64,000 nucleotides of DNA, from NCBI RefSeq assembly GCF_000236865.1, contig NZ_HE611014.1, forward strand, positions 718,272 through 782,271, given 5' to 3'. This document shows positions 44,498 through 53,324 of this stretch, in pieces. Source of the DNA: Senegalimassilia anaerobia JC110. GTDB lineage: Bacteria; Actinomycetota; Coriobacteriia; Coriobacteriales; Eggerthellaceae. The translations under genes were made by a program, and so were the position numbers. How positions within the stretch are numbered: position 1 is the first letter of the stretch; every line of letters starts with the position of its first letter. Under the pieces are notes generated by a model, which saw only the letters and a program-made list of their open reading frames with translations, was not told where the DNA came from and searched no databases.

Positions 44498-45877
44498 ATG
44501 GCTTCCGCGCGCAATAGGCGCTCCGATGCAGAATCGGTCATCTGGCCCCAGGTGCTGCTTGTGGTGGCCGTGGTGGCCCTCACGCTTATCGGCTTCGTCA
44601 TGATCTACTCGGCCTCGCAGGTGACCATCCTCTCCGAGGCCGCTACGAACTACTATGCCGACACCGAGGCGGGCCAGTACCTGCGCGATACCATCTCGTA
44701 TTCGGACTACATCGCTCAGCAAAACCCTTCGGCGAAGCTTATCAGCCAGTTCATCTACTCCCTGGCCGGTATCTTCATCGCCGTGGCCATCTGGTTCATG
44801 CTCCCGCGCAGCGGTTGGAAGGGCGCCGTCGTCAAAGGCTATTGGGGAGTATGCGTTGCGCTGCTCGTTATCACGTTCCTTTTCGGAACCGCCGCGCTCG
44901 GCGCCCAGCGCTGGATCGTCATCGGTCCGCTTTCGCTGCAGCCCTCGGAGTTCGCCAAGATAGCCATCGTGCTCATGGCCGCAAACCTTATGGACGATCT
45001 CAACGAAGGGGACGAGTTCAACTCCGTCATGATCAGGGCGGCGCTTTACGTGGCCGCCCCCACGTTGTTCCTGTTGTTCACGCAATCGGACCTGGGAACC
45101 ACCATCATCATCTTCGTGGGCGTGTACGCGGTGCTGTGGTTCGGCGGCGCCCCCGGCAAGCTCATGCTCGCCATCGCCGGCGTCGCCGTCCTTGCGGTCA
45201 TCGCCATCGTCTTGTTCGGCTCGGGCTATCGCCAGGACCGCTTCGTGGTGTACAACCCTTGGAACGACGGCGAAGGCGGCAGGGGCAACGGCTACCAGAC
45301 CATCCACTCGTTCTACGCGTTCGCCGAGGGCGGCCTGTTCGGCGTGGGCCTAGGCAACTCCAGCGAGAAGTACGACTACCTCCCCGAGGCCGAGACCGAC
45401 TTCGTGTTCTCCATCATCGGCGAGGAGTTCGGCATGCTCGGCGCGCTCGTGGTCATCGCGTTGTTCTGCTGCATCCTGTTCGCCGGCATGCGCATCGCGA
45501 GCGCCGCGGCAACGCCCAACGAGCGCATCGTGGCGGGCAGCGTCACCATCATGCTCGTGTTCCAGGCATTTTTGAACATGGGCTGCGTCATCGGCCTCGT
45601 GCCCACCACGGGCAAGCCCTTGCCGTTCGTGTCCGCAGGCGGCTCGTCGCTTATCGCGTCGCTCATGATGGTCGGTATCATCATGGCCATTGCGCGAAAC
45701 GCCGACGCCACCACCGTCTACGATCGACGCCGTGCGAACCTGCGTGTCGTGCGCGCGGTCGACGACGATCCTAGCAGCTCCCGCAACGTACCGCGCGGCC
45801 GCGGCCGCGCCGATTCGCGCACGCGCGCCCCGCAAGGTGCGCGGCGCCGTCCAACGCATTCTTCATCCCGGAGGTGA
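44498..45877 (+). CDS. ftsW: Septal peptidoglycan glycosyltransferase FtsW
   Basis: A 459-residue SEDS-family polymerase that builds septal glycan with the class B PBP. Helix 1 (about 16-37) is followed by an unusually long loop of about 45 residues (38-82, rich in Tyr, Ala and Thr). Most FtsW proteins have a few residues there. SEDS motifs follow: GAQRWIVIGPLSLQPSEFAK, DLGTTIIIF, YDYLPEAETDFVFSIIGEEFG and GLVPTTGKPLPFVSAGGSS. A basic 65-residue tail ends the protein. It begins 12 bases after murD. Confidence 0.95.
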   Translation: MASARNRRSDAESVIWPQVLLVVAVVALTLIGFVMIYSASQVTILSEAATNYYADTEAGQYLRDTISYSDYIAQQNPSAKLISQFIYSLAGIFIAVAIWFMLPRSGWKGAVVKGYWGVCVALLVITFLFGTAALGAQRWIVIGPLSLQPSEFAKIAIVLMAANLMDDLNEGDEFNSVMIRAALYVAAPTLFLLFTQSDLGTTIIIFVGVYAVLWFGGAPGKLMLAIAGVAVLAVIAIVLFGSGYRQDRFVVYNPWNDGEGGRGNGYQTIHSFYAFAEGGLFGVGLGNSSEKYDYLPEAETDFVFSIIGEEFGMLGALVVIALFCCILFAGMRIASAAATPNERIVAGSVTIMLVFQAFLNMGCVIGLVPTTGKPLPFVSAGGSSLIASLMMVGIIMAIARNADATTVYDRRRANLRVVRAVDDDPSSSRNVPRGRGRADSRTRAPQGARRRPTHSSSRR

Positions 45878-45881
45878 CATC

Positions 45882-46991
45882 ATGCGCATAGTCCTTTCCG
45901 GCGGCGGTACCGCCGGCCACATCAATCCGGCCCTCGCGCTTGCCGACGTGCTGCGCGAGCGCGGGCATGAGGTGCTCTTCGCCGGCACGCCCGGCGGCAT
46001 CGAGTCGCGTCTCGTCCCCGCAGCGGGCATGCCGTACAAAGCCTTCGAAGCCGCGGGCTTCAACCGCAATCATCCGCTCACGCTTCCCAAGGCAATCATC
46101 AAGATCCAGCGTTCCACGAAGCTGGCGCGCCAGTGGTTTTCCGAGGTCCACCCCGACTGCGTGGTCGGTTTCGGAGGTTATGTCTGCATCCCGGTCGCCC
46201 GCGCCGCCGAGCAGTGCGGTATCCCCGTGGTGGTTCACGAGCAGAACTCGGTCATGGGTATGGCGAACAAGTACCTGGCTCGTAGGGCCCGCGCCGTGTG
46301 CTTGACTTACGACCACGCCGCCCAAGCGCTTTCCGACAAAAGCCATGTCGTGTTCACCGGCAACCCCGTGCGCGCAAGCGTGTTCGCCGCAACGCGCGCC
46401 GAGGGCCGTGCGGCCTTCGGCATCCCCGAGGATGCGCGCATGCTTCTCGTCACCGGGGGAAGCTTGGGCGCCCGCCATCTCAACGCGGCCATCGTGCAAC
46501 GCAAGGATATGCTGCTTGGCTATCCCGACCTGCATATCGTGCACGTCACGGGCCCCAAGGAGCTCGATAGCGTCACTGAGCAGCTGGCCCTGACCGACGA
46601 ACAGGCAAAGCGCTGGCACCTCATGGGCTACACCGACCAGATGGGCCTTGCCATGGCCGCCGCCGACGCCATCGTCAGCCGCGCGGGGGCCACGTCGCTC
46701 GCCGAGATCTCGGCTCGTCATATCCCCGCGCTGCTCGTGCCGTTCCCGTACGCCACCGAAGACCATCAGACCATGAACGCCCGCGCATGCGTGGAAGCGG
46801 GCGCGGCCTTTCTCGTGGCCGACGCCGACGTCGAGGGCGCCCAGTTCACTGAGCACCTTAAAACCCTCGTCGAGGATGAAGCGGCCCGTCAACGCATGTC
46901 GGCTGCAGCGGCAGCGGCGAAGACGCGCGATGCGGCGGGGCTGCTCGCTGATGTAGTCCTTAAGGCGTGCGATTCCAAGTCGGCGCAATAG
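45882..46991 (+). CDS. murG: UDP-GlcNAc:lipid I N-acetylglucosamine transferase
   Basis: A 369-residue membrane-associated GT-B enzyme making lipid II. The N-terminal glycine-rich loop is SGGGTAGHINPALALA (residues 5-20). The C-terminal half has VTGGSLGARHLNAAI and SRAGATSLAEISARHIPALLVPFPYATEDHQTMNA. The ATG at 45882 is preceded by GGAGG with seven bases between; the longer open frame from 45690 overlaps ftsW and is not used. It is followed by a hairpin before murC. Confidence 0.96.
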   Translation: MRIVLSGGGTAGHINPALALADVLRERGHEVLFAGTPGGIESRLVPAAGMPYKAFEAAGFNRNHPLTLPKAIIKIQRSTKLARQWFSEVHPDCVVGFGGYVCIPVARAAEQCGIPVVVHEQNSVMGMANKYLARRARAVCLTYDHAAQALSDKSHVVFTGNPVRASVFAATRAEGRAAFGIPEDARMLLVTGGSLGARHLNAAIVQRKDMLLGYPDLHIVHVTGPKELDSVTEQLALTDEQAKRWHLMGYTDQMGLAMAAADAIVSRAGATSLAEISARHIPALLVPFPYATEDHQTMNARACVEAGAAFLVADADVEGAQFTEHLKTLVEDEAARQRMSAAAAAAKTRDAAGLLADVVLKACDSKSAQ

Positions 46992-47017
46992 GGTAAGATA
47001 ATAGAGTTTGAGCAAGC

Positions 47018-47046
47018 ACGGGCGGCCTTTGCGCCGCCCGTTTCCC
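47018..47046 (+). terminator. Hairpin between murG and murC
   Basis: ACGGGCGGC (47018-47026) pairs with GCCGCCCGT (47033-47041) and is followed by TTCCC. It lies 27 bases after murG, in a 131-base gap that breaks the otherwise tight gene spacing. It may end or thin out transcription there. Confidence 0.55.
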
Positions 47047-47122
47047 GGGTGCGCCCGGGTTACACATCATCGCGCCGCGGGCGGCTAAGGCTTCGGCGCA
47101 TGGGCTTCAGGAGGCAGGCAAC

Positions 47123-48526
47123 ATGAGCGAAGAGCGCATCAAGCAGGTGCACTTCATCGGCGTCGGCGGCGTGGGCATGAGCGGTATCGCCCGCGTGGCC
47201 CACGACCAGGGCATGCAGGTGTCGGGCTCCGATATCAAGGAAAGCCGTTACACCAAGCAGCTGCGCGAGGCCGGCATCACCGTGTTCATCGGCCAGAAGG
47301 CGGAGAACATCCCCGAGGGCGACCCGGTCGTCGTCATTTCCACGGCCATCCTCGAGAACAACCCCGAGCTCATCGAGGCGCGCCGTCGCGGCCTTGAGAT
47401 CTGGCATCGCGCCCAGATGCTCGCGCATCTCGGCGTGGGCCTCGATACGCTCGCCGTGGCCGGCACGCACGGCAAGACCACCACGTCGTCCATGCTCGCC
47501 AGCGCGCTCGATGCGCTGGGCGCCGACCCCACCTTCCTTATCGGCGGCATCGTGCGCGCCTACGGCACCAACGCCCACTCCGGCACCGGCGACCATTACG
47601 TCGTCGAGGCGGACGAGTCCGACAAGTCGTTCACGTATCTGTCTCCCAAGGCGGTGCTCGTCACCAACATCGAGGCCGACCACCTCGACCACTACAAGGA
47701 CCTTGATGAGATCTACGACAAGTTCCACGACTTCATGGGCCTTGTTCCCGAAGATGGCGTCATCGTGGCATGCGGCGATGAGCCCCATGTGGTCGAAATC
47801 GCCCGCTCCGAGGGCCGTCGTATGTACACGTACGGCTTCAACGAGGGGTGCGACGTGCGCATCACCTCCTACGAGCCTCACGGCATCGGCAGCCGCTACA
47901 CGGCGGTCATGCCCGACGGCACGCAGGTCGAGGGCGCCATCAAGCAGAACCCCGGCCGTCACAACGTCTTGAACGCCACGGGCGTCATCACGCTGCTGTG
48001 GGCGCTCGGCTTCGATGCGGCCAAGGTCGCCCAGGCGCTTTCGGGCTTCGCCGGCGTCCGCCGTCGCTTCGACCTGGTCGGCGAAGTTGGCGGCGTCACC
48101 GTCGTCGACGACTACGCGCATCATCCCACCGAAATCGCCGCAACCATCTCCGCCGCGGCGGGGCTTGGCTATAAGCACGTCCATGTGCTCTTCCAGCCGC
48201 ATCGCTACTCCCGCGCGCCCCTGTTCACGCAGGTGCTCCACGACGAGTTCGGCGCCGCATTCGACAAGGCCGACAGCGTCACCTTCATGGATGTTTACCC
48301 GGCAGGCGAGGCCCCGGTGCCCGGCGTTTCCGGAAAGACGTTCCTCAACGTCGTGCTCGAGCACGAGGGCCATCCCCAGGCCGATTTCGTGGCACATCGC
48401 GTCGACGTCGTCCCGCATCTCATGGACAAGCTCCAGCCGGGCGACCTGGTCATCACCATGGGCGCCGGCGACGTGACGGCCATGGGCCCGCAGATCATCG
48501 ATGCGCTCCTCAAGGCGCGAGGCTAG
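47123..48526 (+). CDS. murC: UDP-N-acetylmuramate-L-alanine ligase
   Basis: A 467-residue Mur ligase adding L-Ala to UDP-MurNAc, the first peptide step. Motifs are FIGVGGVGMSGIARVAHDQG at the start, the ATP loop AGTHGKTTTSSML near residue 115, EADESDKSF, TNIEADHLDHY and DDYAHHPTEIAATI. The length is usual. It follows the murG-murC hairpin and starts a second tightly packed group (murC, murB, ftsQ). Confidence 0.97.
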   Translation: MSEERIKQVHFIGVGGVGMSGIARVAHDQGMQVSGSDIKESRYTKQLREAGITVFIGQKAENIPEGDPVVVISTAILENNPELIEARRRGLEIWHRAQMLAHLGVGLDTLAVAGTHGKTTTSSMLASALDALGADPTFLIGGIVRAYGTNAHSGTGDHYVVEADESDKSFTYLSPKAVLVTNIEADHLDHYKDLDEIYDKFHDFMGLVPEDGVIVACGDEPHVVEIARSEGRRMYTYGFNEGCDVRITSYEPHGIGSRYTAVMPDGTQVEGAIKQNPGRHNVLNATGVITLLWALGFDAAKVAQALSGFAGVRRRFDLVGEVGGVTVVDDYAHHPTEIAATISAAAGLGYKHVHVLFQPHRYSRAPLFTQVLHDEFGAAFDKADSVTFMDVYPAGEAPVPGVSGKTFLNVVLEHEGHPQADFVAHRVDVVPHLMDKLQPGDLVITMGAGDVTAMGPQIIDALLKARG

Positions 48527-48532
48527 GCTGCC

Positions 48533-49462
48533 ATGTGCGCGCGTCACGCATGCTCGCCGCTTGAGGCGCTGCTCGTCGACAGCGCCTTCGACGCCGATGT
48601 CTATCCCGACGAGCCCATGCGCCGTCATACCATGTACCGCATCGGCGGGCCTGCGCGCTTCTATGTGCAGGTTGGGTCCATCGGCGCGCTCAAGCGCTTG
48701 GTGGCCGCCTGCCAAGAGTGCGCCATCCCGTGGGTGGCGGTTGGCCGCGGCTCGAACCTGCTCGTCTCCGACGAGGGCTTCCCGGGCGTCGTCATCGCCC
48801 TGGGGCGTGATTTCCGCGCATGCCGCTTCGACGAGGAAACCTGCAGCTTCATCGTGGGCGCCGGGGTGCCGCTGTCAAGCGTTGTGCAGGAGGCGTTCCG
48901 CCGCAGCCTTTCGGGGCTTGAGTTCGCGGTGGGAACGCCGGGCACCGTCGGCGGCGCCGTGCGCATGAACGCCGGCACCCGCGAGCAGGGGATAGCGGAC
49001 AGGGTGGTCTCGGTCACCACGTTATCGCCGAGCTCGGGGCTCGTGCGCCGCGAGGCGGCGGATATCCAATGGGGTTACCGCTCAAGCTCGTTCGCACCTG
49101 ACGAGGTCATCGTCGAGTGCGAGCTTGCGGTCAAGCCCGCCGACCCCTATCTGTTGCGCGGGAAGATGGAGGCCGCCCACGCCCGTCGCAAGAAGACGCA
49201 ACCGCTCACGCTTCCGAGTTGCGGCAGCGTGTTCAAGAATCCCGAAGGGTCGTCTGCGGGCCAGCTCATCGAGCAGGTGGGGCTCAAAGGGGAGCGCGTC
49301 GGCGGCGCGCAGATATCCGAAGTTCACGCGAACTTCATCGTGAACAGGGATAATGCTACCGCTCAGGACGTGTTGGAACTCATTAACATGGCAAGGTCGA
49401 AGGTATACGAGGCGTATGGCATCGAATTACAACCGGAAGTCCGCTTCCTCGGGTTCGCATAG
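48533..49462 (+). CDS. murB: UDP-N-acetylenolpyruvoylglucosamine reductase
   Basis: A 309-residue FAD enzyme reducing the enolpyruvyl group to give UDP-MurNAc. It has the type IIb layout. The FAD-binding part includes YRIGGPARFYVQVG, VGRGSNLLVSDEGFPGVVI and GTPGTVGGAVRMNAG. The catalytic Ser lies in SCGSVFKNP (near 228), and the final Glu in AQISEVHANFIVN. The downstream ftsQ start lies within its last 47 bases. Confidence 0.95.
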   Translation: MCARHACSPLEALLVDSAFDADVYPDEPMRRHTMYRIGGPARFYVQVGSIGALKRLVAACQECAIPWVAVGRGSNLLVSDEGFPGVVIALGRDFRACRFDEETCSFIVGAGVPLSSVVQEAFRRSLSGLEFAVGTPGTVGGAVRMNAGTREQGIADRVVSVTTLSPSSGLVRREAADIQWGYRSSSFAPDEVIVECELAVKPADPYLLRGKMEAAHARRKKTQPLTLPSCGSVFKNPEGSSAGQLIEQVGLKGERVGGAQISEVHANFIVNRDNATAQDVLELINMARSKVYEAYGIELQPEVRFLGFA

Positions 49463-50375
49463 GCGCGCTCAGGCGCCCCGCGGCGGGTCGCGCCCTCCGC
49501 GTGGCCCGCAGCGCCCATACAGCCCGGCGCCTGGCGCCCGGCTCACATCGGTGCGCGTAGGCGACCTTCCCCAGAGCGACCACGGCTCGCGGGCGCGACG
49601 GACCTACCAGCGTTACCTGGTGCGCCTCGGTGCCCTTGCCGCCGCGGTGGCGGCGCTCGCCATCGCGGCCGTCATCGTGTACAACTCCAGCTTGTTCACC
49701 ATCGAAAGCGTTTCGGTTTCGGGCGCCGATCACCTCACCGCCTCCGACATGCAGCAGCTTGCCGGCGTGCCCGCCGGTACCACGCTTCTGCGCGTGGACG
49801 CCGCGGGCATCAAGGAGAACCTGAAAAAGGACGCATGGGTCGCCGATGCGAAGATCAAGCGCGTGTTCCCCAACACCCTGCAGATCGACATCACCGAACG
49901 CACCATCACGGCGGTTGTGGAGGTCCCCAACGAGAACGCGCAAAACTCCACGCAGTGGGCCATCGCATCGGACGGCATGTGGCTCATGCCCATCCCCGAT
50001 CGCGATTCCGAGGCGGGGCGCCGCACCAACTCGAAGGTGTACGAGGATGCCGAATCGGTGCTGCACATCACCGACGTGCCCTACGGCACCAAGCCCGCCG
50101 TCGGCTCGTATTGCACCGATGCCAACGTCAACAACGCGCTCGCCATCGTGGCCGGCATGACCACCGAGCTTGCCGACCGCGTCACCTCGGTGAAGGCCAC
50201 CGAAACCGCATCCACCACGCTCACCATCAAAGACGGCCCCGACATCGTCTTCGGCACGGCGGACAACATCCGCGAGAAGGAGCGCGTGTGCCTGCAGATC
50301 ATGAAGGAGCATCCCGAGGGCGTCACGTACATCAACGTGCGCACGCCCGATAGGCCCACGTGGCGTTCCTTATAG
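49416..50375 (+). CDS. ftsQ: Cell division protein FtsQ/DivIB
   Basis: A 319-residue bitopic division protein. A basic, Pro/Gly/Arg-rich cytoplasmic head of about 70 residues is followed by one helix (about 72-94). A POTRA domain comes next (LFTIESVSVSGADHLTASDMQQLAGVP to IDITER), then a beta region. It links the FtsL-type protein and the septal synthase. The start is the ATG at 49416, 47 bases inside murB. The site upstream is weak, so translation is probably coupled to murB. A hairpin follows at 50381-50412. Confidence 0.88.
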   Translation: MASNYNRKSASSGSHRRAQAPRGGSRPPRGPQRPYSPAPGARLTSVRVGDLPQSDHGSRARRTYQRYLVRLGALAAAVAALAIAAVIVYNSSLFTIESVSVSGADHLTASDMQQLAGVPAGTTLLRVDAAGIKENLKKDAWVADAKIKRVFPNTLQIDITERTITAVVEVPNENAQNSTQWAIASDGMWLMPIPDRDSEAGRRTNSKVYEDAESVLHITDVPYGTKPAVGSYCTDANVNNALAIVAGMTTELADRVTSVKATETASTTLTIKDGPDIVFGTADNIREKERVCLQIMKEHPEGVTYINVRTPDRPTWRSL

Positions 50376-50380
50376 CCCCA

Positions 50381-50412
50381 AGCGGCCCGTGCGCGCAGGC
50401 GTGCGGGCCGCT
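50381..50412 (+). terminator. Hairpin after ftsQ
   Basis: AGCGGCCCG (50381-50389) pairs with CGGGCCGCT (50404-50412) around 14 bases. It separates ftsQ from the ftsZ promoter. Confidence 0.6.
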
Positions 50413-50450
50413 CTGATATGTGCATGTGGTTGCCGTTGGGGGGCGAAGCG

Positions 50451-50478
50451 TTGCAAACCCACCCTCTTTGTGTAAAAT
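50451..50478 (+). promoter_or_regulatory. ftsZ promoter
   Basis: TTGCAA (50451-50456) and TAAAAT (50473-50478) are 16 bases apart. They lie 73 bases before the ftsZ ATG, so ftsZ has its own promoter. Confidence 0.7.
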
Positions 50479-50550
50479 AATCCCACGTGAATACAACCAC
50501 GAGTGTGTGAAACGCAGCTCAAAGCAAGCGTAATAGTGTGGAGGAATACA

Positions 50551-51672
50551 ATGCCAAACAATTCGGGCGAGCATCTGGCGGTCATCAAGGTCGTCGGCGT
50601 CGGCGGCGGCGGCACCAATGCCGTTAACCGCATGGTCGAGGCGGGCGTCAAGGGCGTGGAGTTCATCGCCGTCAACACCGACCGTCAGGCCCTTCTGATG
50701 TCGGATGCCGATAAGACCATCCACATCGGCGAGGAGCTCACGCGCGGCCTGGGCGCCGGCGCGAACCCCGAGGTCGGCTGCCAGGCCGCCGAGGAGTCCC
50801 GCGCGGAGATCCGCGAGGCGCTGGCTGAGGCCGACATGGTCTTCGTCACCGCCGGCGAGGGCGGTGGCACCGGTACGGGCGCCGCACCCATCATCGCTGA
50901 GATCGCCCGCGAGGAAATCGGCGCGCTGACAGTGGGCATCGTCACCAAGCCGTTCTCCTTCGAGGGCCGCACCCGCCGCAACCAGGCGGAACAGGGCATC
51001 GACCTGCTGTCCCAGAAGGTCGACACGCTCATCGTCATCCCCAACGACCGTCTGCTCGAGATCGTCGACAAGAAGACCAGCATGCTCGATGCGTTCCGCA
51101 TCGCCGACGACACGCTGCGTCAGGGCATCCAGGGCGTCACCGATCTGATCACCATCCCGGGCCTGATCAACCTCGACTTCGCCGACATCCGCACCGTTAT
51201 GAAGGACGCCGGCACCGCCATGATGGGCATCGGCCTGTCCTCCGGCGAGAACCGCGCCCTCGACGCCGCGCAGCAGGCCACCAATTCGGCGTTGCTCGAG
51301 GCTTCCATCGCCGGCGCCTCCCGCGTGCTGTTCTCCATCTCCGGCGGTCCCGACCTCACGCTTACCGAGGTCGACGAGGCTGCCCGCACCGTCGAGGCCT
51401 GCGCCGATGAGAACGCCAACATCATCTACGGCCAGATCATCGACGAGAGCATGGGCGACAGCGTGCGCATCACCGTCATCGCCACCGGCTTCAAGGTCAA
51501 TGCGCCCCAGCAGTCCGCCATGGACTTCAACCGTAAGGACCTGTTCGCCTCCACGGCCGCTCCCGAGCCGGCACCGGCGCCCCAGCCGTCTACGTATTCC
51601 ACGCTCACCAGCACGCCCGGCCGTTTCGCTGACGAGGATTACATCCCCGATTTTCTGAAGCGCCAGCGCTAA
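50551..51672 (+). CDS. ftsZ: Cell division GTPase FtsZ
   Basis: A 373-residue tubulin-like protein that forms the division ring. The GTP-binding signature GGGTGTG is at residues 104-110, followed by the T7 synergy loop [12 protein letters not shown] short linker follows, then the C-terminal peptide [13 protein letters not shown], which binds partners such as SepF. The ATG at 50551 has GGAGGAAT upstream; an in-frame ATG at 50503 has none. ftsA is absent from its usual place upstream, as in other Actinobacteria. Confidence 0.98.
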   Translation: MPNNSGEHLAVIKVVGVGGGGTNAVNRMVEAGVKGVEFIAVNTDRQALLMSDADKTIHIGEELTRGLGAGANPEVGCQAAEESRAEIREALAEADMVFVTAGEGGGTGTGAAPIIAEIAREEIGALTVGIVTKPFSFEGRTRRNQAEQGIDLLSQKVDTLIVIPNDRLLEIVDKKTSMLDAFRIADDTLRQGIQGVTDLITIPGLINLDFADIRTVMKDAGTAMMGIGLSSGENRALDAAQQATNSALLEASIAGASRVLFSISGGPDLTLTEVDEAARTVEACADENANIIYGQIIDESMGDSVRITVIATGFKVNAPQQSAMDFNRKDLFASTAAPEPAPAPQPSTYSTLTSTPGRFADEDYIPDFLKRQR

Positions 51673-51684
51673 GGAGCAACAGCT

Positions 51685-52545
51685 TTGCATACCGTGTGCG
51701 AAACATTGCCTGCACCGAAACTCGACGCGCGCCCTTGCGGCGCGCGTCGCATTTCCATGCTCACCGACGATGCGCTCTGTCAGGCCTGCGGTGTCCGCAT
51801 CGCCTTCACCGGGCGCGACGGGGGGTCAAGCCAGGGGCCGTTCGCGTCGCTGAACCTCGGTGCCCACGTGCAGGACAACCTCGATCATGTCATGGAGAAC
51901 CGCCGCCTTGCCATGCAGGCGCTTGACGGCGAAGGCGTTCCGGTCATCGTGCCCAACCAGGTGCACGGCACCGAAATCGTCTCCATTCACGCCTCCGATG
52001 CCGCCAGCGTCGTTGCAGCGCAGCAACGTGCGCAAGCCGCTGCCGATGCGCTTGTGGTCACCGCGTCCAACGTGGCGGCCATGCTGTGCTTCGCCGATTG
52101 CACGCCCGTCATCGCGGTGTCGCCCACGGGGCGCTTCGCCGTGGCCCATGCGGGGTGGCGCGGGGTGGTCGGCGGCATCGCGGCTTCGTGCGTCAAGCGC
52201 CTAGCGCTCGAAGATGGAGCGAAAACGCCTGATGAGCAGCACGAAATCGCTGCCGATTACAACGTCTACATCGGCCCGCACATCCACGATTGCTGCTTCG
52301 AGGTGGGAAGCGAGGTCGAGCAGCGCTTCGCCGAGCTTTTCGGGCAGGGCTGCGTTCGCCCATCGCGTCACGTCAGCATGCTCGATGCGTTGCGTGTCCA
52401 GCTTGCGGCCGTAGGCGTCGACCCTGCGCGCATCTGCGATGCGGGCATCTGCACGCAATGCAATCCGCAGCTCTACTTCTCGTACAGGGCATCCGGCGGC
52501 ACCTGCGGCCGCCATGGCGCCATCGCGTTTCGAAAGGAAGCATAG
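51685..52545 (+). CDS. pgeF: Laccase-domain protein (PgeF/YfiH family)
   Basis: A 286-residue protein of the polyphenol-oxidase/YfiH family. In E. coli PgeF removes wrongly placed residues from peptidoglycan precursors. Metal ligands lie in NQVHGTEIVS, CFADCTPVIA and VAHAGWRGVVGG. The Cys-rich end (CDAGICTQCNPQLYFSYR) is also usual. The start is TTG 51685, with AAGGAG eight bases before it. It lies 12 bases after ftsZ and two bases before yggS, as in many Actinobacteria. Confidence 0.88.
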   Translation: MHTVCETLPAPKLDARPCGARRISMLTDDALCQACGVRIAFTGRDGGSSQGPFASLNLGAHVQDNLDHVMENRRLAMQALDGEGVPVIVPNQVHGTEIVSIHASDAASVVAAQQRAQAAADALVVTASNVAAMLCFADCTPVIAVSPTGRFAVAHAGWRGVVGGIAASCVKRLALEDGAKTPDEQHEIAADYNVYIGPHIHDCCFEVGSEVEQRFAELFGQGCVRPSRHVSMLDALRVQLAAVGVDPARICDAGICTQCNPQLYFSYRASGGTCGRHGAIAFRKEA

Positions 52546-52547
52546 CC

Positions 52548-53249
52548 ATGCCATTCGCTCAGCATTATCAGGAAACGCTCGAAGAGCTTGCCCGCGTGTG
52601 CGCTTCGTGCGGACGTGACCCGCGCGAAGTGAAGGTCATCGCCGTGTCCAAGACGGTCGATGCGCCCGCCATCTCCGCAGCCATCGCCGCGGGAGCCCAC
52701 GATTTCGGCGAGAACCGCCCCGACGTGCTTGCCGCCAAGGTGGCGCAGCTGCCGGAGCAAACCTGGCATTTCATCGGAAACGTCCAGTCGCGCAAGATCC
52801 CCGAGATCGTCGCTTGCGCATCGCTTGTGCACTCGGTTTGCAAAGAAGAGCATTTCGCCAAATTCGACCAGGCGGCCGAGCGTCTTGGCAAGGTGCAGGA
52901 CATCCTGCTCGAGGTCAACGTGTCGGGGGAGGAGAGCAAAAGCGGTTTCACCCCGGATGAGGCGATTGCTGCGCTGCAGCTTGCCGAGACGTTCCCCCAC
53001 ATCGCCGTTCGCGGCCTTATGACCATGGCCCCGCAGGGTAACCTGGATGTGGCGCGCGAGTGCTTCGAGGGTCTGGCCGCCTTGCGCGACGCGTTGCGCA
53101 GCCAGCTTCCCTCTGAGCAGGCCGCACGCTTCAATGAACTTTCCATGGGCATGAGCGAGGACTGGCGCGAGGCCGTTTGCGCGGGTGCTACCATGGTGCG
53201 GATAGGCCGAGCTCTGTTCAGCGACTCCTTCGAGTCCGTTCAGGCATAA
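52548..53249 (+). CDS. PLP-binding protein YggS (PLP homeostasis protein)
   Basis: A 233-residue single-domain fold III PLP protein (YggS/PLPBP) that helps balance vitamin B6 and amino acid pools. The PLP lysine lies in VIAVSKTVDAPAI (near residue 36). FGENRPDVLAAKVAQLP, WHFIGNVQSRK and ELSMGMSEDWREAV follow, and it ends with VRIGRALFS. GAAAGGAAG lies before the ATG. It sits between pgeF and sepF, its usual place in Actinobacteria. Confidence 0.93.
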   Translation: MPFAQHYQETLEELARVCASCGRDPREVKVIAVSKTVDAPAISAAIAAGAHDFGENRPDVLAAKVAQLPEQTWHFIGNVQSRKIPEIVACASLVHSVCKEEHFAKFDQAAERLGKVQDILLEVNVSGEESKSGFTPDEAIAALQLAETFPHIAVRGLMTMAPQGNLDVARECFEGLAALRDALRSQLPSEQAARFNELSMGMSEDWREAVCAGATMVRIGRALFSDSFESVQA

Positions 53250-53324
53250 GGCTCGCGTCCGCAATACCGAACATGCAGCGGCGGCGTCGACCGCCGTCCT
53301 TAAGAAACGAAGCAGGAGAGCGGT

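Noticed and set aside
41948..45307. 1119-codon open frame antisense to mraY, murD and ftsW
   Set aside because: Also a shadow; the composition is that of reversed codons and there is no start signal.
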